Shown here: positions 27,561-35,274 of the stretch, in pieces
Numbering within the stretch: position 1 is the first letter of the stretch
Layout: each line of letters opens with the position of its first letter
Assembly (NCBI RefSeq): GCF_016595435.1
Contig: NZ_JAENIJ010000010.1
Location: forward strand, 1-64,000
DNA from: Luteolibacter pohnpeiensis
GTDB lineage: Bacteria > Verrucomicrobiota > Verrucomicrobiia > Verrucomicrobiales > Akkermansiaceae
Direction of reading: 5' to 3'
DNA: 64,000 bases
The notes under the pieces: generated by a model
What the model saw: the letters and a program-made list of their open reading frames with translations, nothing else
Told to the model about the DNA's origin: nothing
The model's database searches: none
Position numbers and translations under genes: made by a program

Positions 27561-28930
27561 GCACCACGACTTCAGCTGACCCGATCCATGTTCCCCGCAC
27601 CGCAATGGCGGTATGGGTGGAGCGATTGATCTGGCTCTTTGCTCTGTCGTTCGCGTTTGACTACCGAGCCTCCGAATCCCGTGCGGCAAACGGCGGCGTT
27701 GGTCTGGACCAACTGCTTTTTCTGGGGCTTTGCATCAGCTCAACATTCGCCATAGTCGCAATCGGTTGGAAATACCTCACCGTCCGACCAGGCGCATGGT
27801 TGATTGGTTTTTGGGGATGCTTCATCGCTTACATGATGGCAAATGCATTCCTCCAAGGCGTCGCTCCTGGACGAACGATTCGCATCATCCTCCCGCTTTG
27901 CTTTGTGCTTGCTGGCATGGTCAATGTGCACATCGCCACGTGCATGGGCATTCGTCCTTCGCGGATTGTCGCGGCCGTTTTTACCGCTGCATGCATCAAT
28001 GTGATCTGGCGGATTGTCTACGGTCTCGCATTCACGGAAATCACGCTGGAAACAGCACGCACGGAAGTTCAAAGCACGGCGAGCAATTGGCTGGCGGCAT
28101 GGATCGGTTGCGCCATTCTGCTACGTCCCAAGTTTCATTGGACCTTATTGGTTGCATGCGGCGTTCTGTTCACCGGGGTGCTTGTCACCGTCACACGCTC
28201 ACTGCTTTTCCCGGTTTTCACCTCTGCCATGGCGACCTCATTTTGCTACTGGCTGGGCATCAAATGGGGCATCTTCGAGTGGGGAAAACTTCCACGGAGA
28301 CTACTCCCTGTGGGGGCAGCTACGATGCTTATCCTAAGTGCTTTGATCGTTGCCTTCGTGGCATTTCCCGAGCTGATCGACCGCTGGGACGAGCGCTTGT
28401 TCCATTTAGCAGCAGATAAAAATCTCAGTGCTGACATCTCCTATCTAACACGCCGCGCGGAGGCCGATGCGATGTTCAAGATCCTGTCAGATGATCCAGT
28501 CCATTTCATCAACGGCCGCGGCATCGGGGCGTCCTATTATTGGGATCCTGCCTATCTTCCTGAGATTTTGCTAGACTACCCGCCGGACATGGAAATCGAA
28601 ACCGACATGTGGTTCGCGGGGCATTCGACCTGGATCTACTCGATCTTTTCGGGAGGAATCATCGGGCTCATTGCTCACGCCGCCTTCTTTGGTGCGATCA
28701 TGGTATTCAGCCTGCGAGGAGCCGCCTCGAATTCCTCACACCCCGGTCCGGATCAGTGGCTTGCGTTTCTGCCATTTATCGCTGTTTGTTGCTTGATGAG
28801 TGAAACTCTGACCTCGAATCCACTCCAAGAAAGGCTGACAGGTGTATTGCTTGGAATGATGGCTGGTCTTCCACAGGCTTTTCTAGTCAGATCGTCCTGG
28901 ATTCACCTCTCCACCCGTCGTAACGGATGA
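27557..28930 (+). CDS. O-antigen ligase/polymerase-like membrane protein (Wzy type)
   Basis: 457 residues starting with GTG overlapping the previous stop. About ten to twelve membrane helices. A large periplasmic loop between residues about 285 and 360 contains RRAEADAMFKILSDDP, NGRGIGASYYWDP and FAGHSTWIYSIFSGGIIGL. The H-S-x-W/Y pattern followed by a helix is characteristic of the O-antigen ligase/Wzy superfamily (PF04932-like). It probably polymerises EPS repeat units at the periplasmic face. It is translationally coupled on both sides. Confidence 0.82.
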   Translation: MSTTTSADPIHVPRTAMAVWVERLIWLFALSFAFDYRASESRAANGGVGLDQLLFLGLCISSTFAIVAIGWKYLTVRPGAWLIGFWGCFIAYMMANAFLQGVAPGRTIRIILPLCFVLAGMVNVHIATCMGIRPSRIVAAVFTAACINVIWRIVYGLAFTEITLETARTEVQSTASNWLAAWIGCAILLRPKFHWTLLVACGVLFTGVLVTVTRSLLFPVFTSAMATSFCYWLGIKWGIFEWGKLPRRLLPVGAATMLILSALIVAFVAFPELIDRWDERLFHLAADKNLSADISYLTRRAEADAMFKILSDDPVHFINGRGIGASYYWDPAYLPEILLDYPPDMEIETDMWFAGHSTWIYSIFSGGIIGLIAHAAFFGAIMVFSLRGAASNSSHPGPDQWLAFLPFIAVCCLMSETLTSNPLQERLTGVLLGMMAGLPQAFLVRSSWIHLSTRRNG

Positions 28931-30159
28931 CATCATCACCCCGAAAAACCGTCGCCCTCGCAGACACACGTTGGTTTGGCCATCACCCAACTTACTTGTT
29001 AGAGTTTACGGCTTCTTTGCTAAGGTGTCGGTCACGCGTGATTCTGATGTGTGCGGAACCGCAAGAGATTCGCGATAAACTGGCTGCGGTTGGGATTAAG
29101 AATCTCGATGAGGATTTAATCTGCATCCCCTTCACTGCGAGAAATCAAAGCTATTTCCAATCCGATCGCGATCATGACCCGCTTACCACCATCATGCGGT
29201 GGTATCATACGGGAAAGACACTCCGTGTCGCCGAGCGAAATCACCAAATAAAAGCCGATTTCGTTTTCCTCGCCTACCTTGATAGTTACATCCGCTTTGC
29301 ACCTCTATCCGTTCTGCCAACCTGGCTGATCGGTCGACCATGGAGTGGTCTCTATTTCCGCAATCATCATTTCGCCGAATCATCCGGGACATTGAAGCTC
29401 GCTGCAAAAGGAGATTTTCTTCTACGGAATTCTCTTTGCCAAGCGGTCTGTGTTCTGGACGAGCGCTTCGATGATGCCATCACGTCCATCAGTGGGCAGC
29501 AGGTGATTCACTTTCCCGATGTCACCGATGAAACCCCACCCGCTGATCCATCGGAGGACCCACACGGTATTCGACAAAAAGCCAGAGGCCGGAAAATCAT
29601 CGGGTTGATCAGTATGGAAAAGCGCAAAGGCCTGATCACGCTTTTGAAAGCAGCAGTCGAAGCGCATCAGGCACAAGAGCCTTGGTATTTCGTCGCCACC
29701 GGCCCCTTTTTAAAGTCCACATTCTCCGATGAGGAATTGGAATTCTGCGAGTCCATACTGGCAAAAATCGACAGCGGTGAAATGGACAACATCCACTTTG
29801 ATACAAGCGGCGCGAGAATCCCAGACGGCCAGATATACAACTCCTTGTTTACCAAGTTCGATTTGATTTGGGCCGCCTATGAAGGTTTTGAAGGAAGCAG
29901 CAATGCGCTTACAAAAGCTGCCATCTTCAAAATCCCACTCGTCGCAACATCAGGCCAATGCATTGGCAATCGAGTGAAAAAATATCAACTCGGCACCACT
30001 TTTGAGGAAGCGGATGTTCCAGCTTGCATGGTCGCCATCCGGTCTGCGCTTGCAGGGAATGACACAGATGGTTCGCTCCTCACTCCACAATTTGAAGCCT
30101 ATCAGGCTGAGCACTCGAGAAGCCGCCTTGATGAGATATTCGGCAGTTTTATGGTCTAA
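28927..30159 (+). CDS. glycosyltransferase, GT-B fold
   Basis: 410 residues, ATG overlapping the previous stop by 4 bp. The N-terminal half contains VALADTRWFGHHPTYLLEF, resembling the G-G-x-x-x-x-x acceptor loop. The second half has GRKIIGLISMEKRKGLITLL (start of the donor Rossmann domain) and LIWAAYEGFEGSSNALTKA, the E-x-x-E-G/S-S-N region that binds the nucleotide sugar. No signal peptide or membrane helix. It is last in the plus-strand block, and its 3' end overlaps the convergent minus-strand gene by 11 bp. Confidence 0.82.
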   Translation: MTSSPRKTVALADTRWFGHHPTYLLEFTASLLRCRSRVILMCAEPQEIRDKLAAVGIKNLDEDLICIPFTARNQSYFQSDRDHDPLTTIMRWYHTGKTLRVAERNHQIKADFVFLAYLDSYIRFAPLSVLPTWLIGRPWSGLYFRNHHFAESSGTLKLAAKGDFLLRNSLCQAVCVLDERFDDAITSISGQQVIHFPDVTDETPPADPSEDPHGIRQKARGRKIIGLISMEKRKGLITLLKAAVEAHQAQEPWYFVATGPFLKSTFSDEELEFCESILAKIDSGEMDNIHFDTSGARIPDGQIYNSLFTKFDLIWAAYEGFEGSSNALTKAAIFKIPLVATSGQCIGNRVKKYQLGTTFEEADVPACMVAIRSALAGNDTDGSLLTPQFEAYQAEHSRSRLDEIFGSFMV

Positions 30160-32329
30160 TACCGGCGATGTCCTTCAACTTGGCGGACAATATATCATAA
30201 TCCGTCTCACCCGCGAATTTGCTCCGTGGTATCGTGAGGCAGTGCTGTTTCATTGCAATCCAATCATCAATCTGGAGTTGCTCAAAAAACGCGATCAGAT
30301 TTTCTTCCAACGATTCGGCAAACGTCCATCCGCATTTTCTTTCTTCGACCCAGTCACCAGTTTGGGTTGATTTAGCAGCAATCACCGGAACTCCAAAACA
30401 TCCGCCTTCGTAAATTCGATTCGGCAGTAGCCAGGCCGAATTGCCGCCGGGATCGGTCTCATCAAAGGACCAATTCAGATCAATCGCACCATACATCTCT
30501 GACAAGTCTCCGGGATAATCATAAGGCCCCTCGAATCGCAGATTGGGCAAATTCCCGAGTAATACTGGAAAATCTTCAGTGATCGTTCCCGAAGCATAGC
30601 CACGAAGCCGAAACAGCACCCGATCCCCCAAGCGCGATGCCAAAGCATGCATCAGCTGCATACTGCGCCGACAGCGGAAAGCGCCGAAACACCCAATGAC
30701 CCACGGCTTTCCGGTCGAAATCGGTTTCCCGATGGCATGGGAGGCTTCCAATCTGTCACTGGGATACACCTTATTTTCTAACAAGAAAATCTCACCCGCG
30801 AATTTTTGAGTGGGGAGAAAGTAATGCTGAATAAAGCCTGGTGATGTGGTCACCAATAAAGCAGATCGGTTCAACACCTCACGCTCGACTCGACGCATGA
30901 TTTTCCCCGGCCAGCCTGCACTGTACATCACCGGCTGAATGTCCGCCAATTCCAAAACCAATGGTATCCTCACTCCAACGAGCCAGCGTGCGACCAGCGC
31001 AAGAACTGCGTTATCGGTATTAACGACATAAAGCACGCTGCTGTTGGCATATTGCTCACGATTCCGCCATAAAATCAAAATGGAATTGGCCAGTGTCCAA
31101 AGCCGATGGATGTAACGGCGGTTATAGGTTGTCCCTAGATGGACGTTATTCCAATCCGGCTCTGCTTCCACTTTGTCACGGACGCGATGAAACGTATAGC
31201 CCGTCACTTGCCAACCTCGATCCCGCAAAGCAGCAATTCTCTTTTTAACTCGGGCATCCCCTCGTTCGTGAGCAAAAAATGCAATCGGTCCACTCGGATT
31301 GGACGACTGCATGCCACCTTTCCGACCTAACAGCAAACTTGAGAATATCGGGATTCTCTCCATCACCCAACCAGCAAACACTGCGATGATGCAAACAAGA
31401 AGCGCAATCCATGGAGCCATGGTCAACGCAAACCAAGGCGAATTTTTCATCGGGAAGTTAAAATGAATCAACGCGACAAAGGCGTAGTTCTGAACAATAT
31501 AAATATCCAAACTCCTCCGCCCCAACGAATTGAACATCGATCCCAAGCAGCGGCGATGGATAACACTCCAGACACCAAGGAAAGATAGTCCCAAAAATAG
31601 GCCGGATGCATATCGAACCAAAACATGAGTCAGGTTTCCTGCATCCAACGCCATTCCCGAAACATAGATGTAGGTGCGTTCAGTCCAGAGATACCAACAA
31701 CCCACGGATGCAGCGCCAATGGCGATCCAGCCAGGCAGACCCAATTTTACTTTTGAGAATACTCCCAGCTTGGCACATTGATAGCCGATGACAAAAAAGG
31801 GAAAGGTGTATTTAAAATTCGCAAGCACCTCGTAATCGGGCACTGCAAGAACCACCAATATCGCGACGATGCAGCCAAAGACGTGATCGAATTTACCCCA
31901 CTTCAATGCGGCGGTAATAACCATCGACAGGAATGCCGCCCACAAAAACCAGAGCCCGAAGCCAAGTTCATGCAAGAGGTGCTCAGGAAATGCCGACCAA
32001 TCGCCTTTTAGCGCCGTGAGCGACACTTGATAGAGCACTGACCAACCAATCAGTGGCAACATCAATTGCTTGAACCGTCGACAGGTGACATTTTTGAAAG
32101 TGAGTCTCCTGATCGAACCGATCGACAAATAGCCACTAATTGCCATAAACAATGGCATGTGGAACATGTAGACCGTTTTAAAGAACGGGTCCTTCCAGAA
32201 TTCGCTATTCGTCCAATCGGTGGCCCAGTCGTATCCGGTGAATTGGATCGCATGACCGTAGACCACCAGAAAGATCAATACTCCCTTCAAAGAGTCGATC
32301 CATGAGTTGCGCGACGTTGCTTCAGACAT
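30149..32329 (-). CDS. acyltransferase-3 / glycosyltransferase fusion
   Basis: About 726 residues from the ATG at 32327-32329 (MSEATSRNSWIDSLKG). Residues about 1-340 are an integral-membrane acyltransferase-3 domain: WIDSLKGVLIFLVVYGHAI with the conserved histidine, about ten helices, and FHMPLFMAISGYLS. After a short linker near RKGGMQSSNPSGP, residues about 345-726 are a GT-B glycosyltransferase (FFAHERGDARVKKRIAALR, VIGCFGAFRCRRSMQLMHAL, WLLPNRIYEGGCFGVPVIA). An in-frame ATG at 31310-31312 could start the second part alone. The frame is open throughout. It starts within the flippase gene, with the 8-bp overlap ATGTCTGA, so it is translationally coupled. It probably acylates (for example acetylates) and glycosylates the EPS unit. 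Confidence 0.85.
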   Translation of the reverse strand: MSEATSRNSWIDSLKGVLIFLVVYGHAIQFTGYDWATDWTNSEFWKDPFFKTVYMFHMPLFMAISGYLSIGSIRRLTFKNVTCRRFKQLMLPLIGWSVLYQVSLTALKGDWSAFPEHLLHELGFGLWFLWAAFLSMVITAALKWGKFDHVFGCIVAILVVLAVPDYEVLANFKYTFPFFVIGYQCAKLGVFSKVKLGLPGWIAIGAASVGCWYLWTERTYIYVSGMALDAGNLTHVLVRYASGLFLGLSFLGVWSVIHRRCLGSMFNSLGRRSLDIYIVQNYAFVALIHFNFPMKNSPWFALTMAPWIALLVCIIAVFAGWVMERIPIFSSLLLGRKGGMQSSNPSGPIAFFAHERGDARVKKRIAALRDRGWQVTGYTFHRVRDKVEAEPDWNNVHLGTTYNRRYIHRLWTLANSILILWRNREQYANSSVLYVVNTDNAVLALVARWLVGVRIPLVLELADIQPVMYSAGWPGKIMRRVEREVLNRSALLVTTSPGFIQHYFLPTQKFAGEIFLLENKVYPSDRLEASHAIGKPISTGKPWVIGCFGAFRCRRSMQLMHALASRLGDRVLFRLRGYASGTITEDFPVLLGNLPNLRFEGPYDYPGDLSEMYGAIDLNWSFDETDPGGNSAWLLPNRIYEGGCFGVPVIAAKSTQTGDWVEERKCGWTFAESLEENLIAFFEQLQIDDWIAMKQHCLTIPRSKFAGETDYDILSAKLKDIAGIRP

Positions 32330-33674
32330 TTTCGACAACAGTTTGCTTGCCCAACACCGCAGCCACTCGTCGCGGCAACAGCCAACCGGTGAGGCATAGA
32401 ATGGTGATGCCCATGGCGGCCAACATGAATTCCATCGATCCCAACCAAAGCACCATGGTCGTGATACCAATCATCAGCATGGATTCAACAATTTGAATGA
32501 CAGCCAGTCTTCGAACTTGTCCCGTGCCGATCATCATCGCGTGGTTTAAATGTCTCCAGACATGCGCCACAAAATAAAGCGCGTAGCATCCCATTGCCAG
32601 ATGGGTGGTGCCACCAAAACGATCGCCAAGCCATAGATGCAGCGCCCATGGCCCAAACAGCGTCATTCCAACAGCTGAACAAAGGGCAAAACTCATGCCA
32701 AATCGATAGAGCCGCTTCGCAGCCTTGCGCGCCCAATCCAAATCCCCCCGCGTTAATGCTTCAGCTACGGCAGGCCATGTTGGCGTGCTCAACATGATGA
32801 CGAAGCCCAATTGCATCACCGTGAGCGAAATGAAAATGCCATAGAGCGCGACATTTGCAGGGCCGCCACCAATTCTGCCGACCAACCAGCCGCAGAAATT
32901 GTATTCCACGACGCCAGTGACGAGAAAGCAGGTCGAAAACGATATTCCATCTCCAAACAAATGCTTGGCCAATGACGGCCTGAAAGCACCAACGGAGGGA
33001 CGCATCAATGGGTGCTTTCGCCATAGCGCTATGGTATTTCCGATCTTTGCCAGAACCATCGATCCGTGGACGGCTAACACCAGAAACCATACCTGCGGAA
33101 CAAACCAGATCCCTCCGGCCACCGCAGCTGCAGCAGTTAGATTTCCGATCGCCCCCCATAGGTTATTGGACGCAACCTCAAGATGCCCTTCCCTGGCTCT
33201 TTCGGTTAGATTCAGCACAAACAGGCAGACGAAAATCGCCAGTCCCATCCATAAGCCAGCCCGGAGTTGAGACTCGTAACCGGCAAACTCCGAACCATAA
33301 AGTTTTACCACCGGGACAAGTGCCAGCAGTCCTCCAACCAAGATCCCAGCGACCAAGCCGAGACCCACCATCAGGAAAAACGCTGTTGAACCCAGTTCCC
33401 GCTGACGTTGCGAATCGTGATTGGCACGAGCTTGGGAAAGGCCATGTGTCAAAGCCGGCCCCACGCCGATTTCTAACAAAGCTATGGTGGTCAGCGTCAA
33501 ACTGACGGTGGTGTATAGGCCGAATTCCTCCCTGCCGAGAACGCGGAATGCGACAGGAATGGAAACCAGTTGCAGAAGGATATTTCCTGCTTTGGAAATC
33601 AGGGATGTAACCACGGCAAGCCGGATCGATCGATCACGACGCACCGCGGCTTCATTGGATTCAGTAACTGGCAT
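32322..33674 (-). CDS. polysaccharide flippase, Wzx/MATE-like
   Basis: 450 residues with about twelve to fourteen membrane helices. The opening (VVTSLISKAGNILLQLVSI, then GREEFGLYTTVSLTLTTIA) matches the polysaccharide biosynthesis protein family (PF01943/PF13440), which flips lipid-linked repeat units across the inner membrane. It lies 22 bp downstream of the sugar transferase gene and overlaps the fusion gene by 8 bp, fitting a Wzx/Wzy-dependent pathway with the polymerase-like protein at 27557-28930. Confidence 0.88.
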   Translation of the reverse strand: MPVTESNEAAVRRDRSIRLAVVTSLISKAGNILLQLVSIPVAFRVLGREEFGLYTTVSLTLTTIALLEIGVGPALTHGLSQARANHDSQRQRELGSTAFFLMVGLGLVAGILVGGLLALVPVVKLYGSEFAGYESQLRAGLWMGLAIFVCLFVLNLTERAREGHLEVASNNLWGAIGNLTAAAAVAGGIWFVPQVWFLVLAVHGSMVLAKIGNTIALWRKHPLMRPSVGAFRPSLAKHLFGDGISFSTCFLVTGVVEYNFCGWLVGRIGGGPANVALYGIFISLTVMQLGFVIMLSTPTWPAVAEALTRGDLDWARKAAKRLYRFGMSFALCSAVGMTLFGPWALHLWLGDRFGGTTHLAMGCYALYFVAHVWRHLNHAMMIGTGQVRRLAVIQIVESMLMIGITTMVLWLGSMEFMLAAMGITILCLTGWLLPRRVAAVLGKQTVVENV

Positions 33675-33696
33675 GCCTTAGGAAAATCGTCGGTGG

Positions 33697-35199
33697 CTAG
33701 CATGCCCCACGACGATTCAAGAAGGTCATGATCATGATTTGGAAGTCGAGGAAGAAGTTCCAATTCTCAATGTAATCGAGATCGAATTTCACCCGTTCGC
33801 GGAGACAAGTGTCACCACGCAACCCGTTCACCTGCGCCCAACCGGTAACGCCAGGCTTGATGTTGTGACGGACATTGTAGTGCGGGATGTCCTCCTTGAA
33901 ATCTTCAATCAATTCAGGACGTTCCGGACGTGGACCCACGAGACTCATCTCACCGCGGAGCACATTCAAGAATTGTGGCAATTCGTCAATGTTCCACTGA
34001 CGCATGAATGCACCGATTTTGAGCCGACGAGGATCGTCTTTTACCGTCCAGCCAGGTGAACCCGATGCTTCGGCATCAAGACGCATGCTGCGAATCTTGA
34101 TGATGTTGAACGGACGCCCGTTAAGACCAATGCGGCGTTGGAAATAGAAAACAGGACCTCTGGATTCGATGTATACCCACGCCGCAAAGAACGCGATCAC
34201 CGGTCCGAGCAGAATCATACCAATGATACTGCCGATGATGTCCACCACACGCTTCACGGCATTGTTGAAGGCGTGATGCAAAGGCAATTTGCCAATTCCA
34301 AGAATAGGCATGCCGTGGAAATTTTCTACCTGGAGGCCTGAGACCAAAATTTGGAAACAACTAGGGACGATCTTAAAATCGACGAATTCCTTTCCGCATG
34401 TTTCGGCGAGTTCAAGCATCTCGGAGCGATCCAAGCTGCCATCCACGACCATCACCAGATCAGCTCCAGAAGATCTCATGATGTCGCGCATGCCTTCGTA
34501 AGAACCAAGCACGGCGACTTCTGCCGGAGGCTGGGATTCAAAACCTTTTCCTGGTGGATTGATCACTCCACAGACTGCGATCTGGCTATCGCGTTGTTTG
34601 CCGACACGGCCAAGAGCGCGTGCACACTCCTCATTCCAGCCAACAAAAATCGCTTTTTGACGAAGTGAATCCGCGACGGACGCGCGACGCAGCAGGCAGA
34701 AGAACAGCCAGCGCCAGGTCAGCAGGGAAATCATCGCGGTAATCCCGCCGATCAAGCAATACATCCGGCTGATCGATGGATTGAGCTTCAGCATCAATGC
34801 CAAGGCACAGAATGAAATTGCCCAAAAGAAACAGGATTTCACCACGATGGTGAAGGTGCTTCGAATATTCAGGAAATTGCGCGGGTCGTGGATGCGGAAG
34901 TTTGCCAGCAGAAAGATCAACAGACCGCTGCCAATCATCACGTGGCCAAAGTAGCTCCAGATATCGACAACCGGGTCAATCACTCCGACCTGGCGTAGAC
35001 CAGTCTCAAAGCGAAGAACGTAGGCGACCATTTGCGCCAATAGAATGACAGCGACATCACCCAGGAAACTGCAGGCAACGAGTTTCTGATTGGCTACCCA
35101 TGGGCGGTGGCGGTGCCTTAAACTGTACTCATGTACGTTATTCTCTTGGGGACGGGCACGCAAAGGTGCGACCGTACCCATTTGGACGGGGGGATTCAT
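33697..35199 (-). CDS. undecaprenyl-phosphate sugar phosphotransferase (WcaJ/PssY-like)
   Basis: 500 residues. Four to five membrane helices in the first 150 residues, then a nucleotide-binding-like CoA-type domain (KAIFVGWNEECARALGRV, VAVLGSYEGMRDIM). The bacterial sugar transferase domain (PF02397) starts near 310 with VKRVVDIIGSIIGMILLGPV. It contains GPVFYFQRRIGLNGRPFNIIK, SMRLDAEA, LRIGAFMR-like KIGAFMRQWNIDELPQFLNV and SLVGPRPERPE, and ends RVKFDLDYIENWNFFLDFQI. It transfers the first sugar phosphate to undecaprenyl phosphate, starting EPS assembly at the inner membrane. A cluster of G runs overlaps its start. Confidence 0.93.
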   Translation of the reverse strand: MNPPVQMGTVAPLRARPQENNVHEYSLRHRHRPWVANQKLVACSFLGDVAVILLAQMVAYVLRFETGLRQVGVIDPVVDIWSYFGHVMIGSGLLIFLLANFRIHDPRNFLNIRSTFTIVVKSCFFWAISFCALALMLKLNPSISRMYCLIGGITAMISLLTWRWLFFCLLRRASVADSLRQKAIFVGWNEECARALGRVGKQRDSQIAVCGVINPPGKGFESQPPAEVAVLGSYEGMRDIMRSSGADLVMVVDGSLDRSEMLELAETCGKEFVDFKIVPSCFQILVSGLQVENFHGMPILGIGKLPLHHAFNNAVKRVVDIIGSIIGMILLGPVIAFFAAWVYIESRGPVFYFQRRIGLNGRPFNIIKIRSMRLDAEASGSPGWTVKDDPRRLKIGAFMRQWNIDELPQFLNVLRGEMSLVGPRPERPELIEDFKEDIPHYNVRHNIKPGVTGWAQVNGLRGDTCLRERVKFDLDYIENWNFFLDFQIMIMTFLNRRGAC

Positions 35200-35242
35200 G
35201 TTGTGGGGGGGAGTTTGGGGGGAGAACAGTCATGGCGGGGGG
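35188..35242 (+). other. cluster of four G6-7 runs, possible G-quadruplex
   Basis: The plus strand has G runs at 35188-35193, 35205-35211, 35217-35222 and 35237-35242, with loops of 11, 5 and 14 bases. The first run lies inside the first codons of the sugar transferase gene; the rest are in its 75-bp leader. In the minus-strand mRNA they are C runs, and the G-rich strand is the template. Confidence 0.6.
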
Positions 35243-35274
35243 AACCAGGAAAGTTTGGAGTGCAGCTTGCGCTG

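Noticed and set aside
30149..32329. Fusion gene considered as two genes joined by a frameshift error
   Set aside because: The frame is open across the junction with a sensible linker and no compositional break; kept as a fusion, with an internal start noted.
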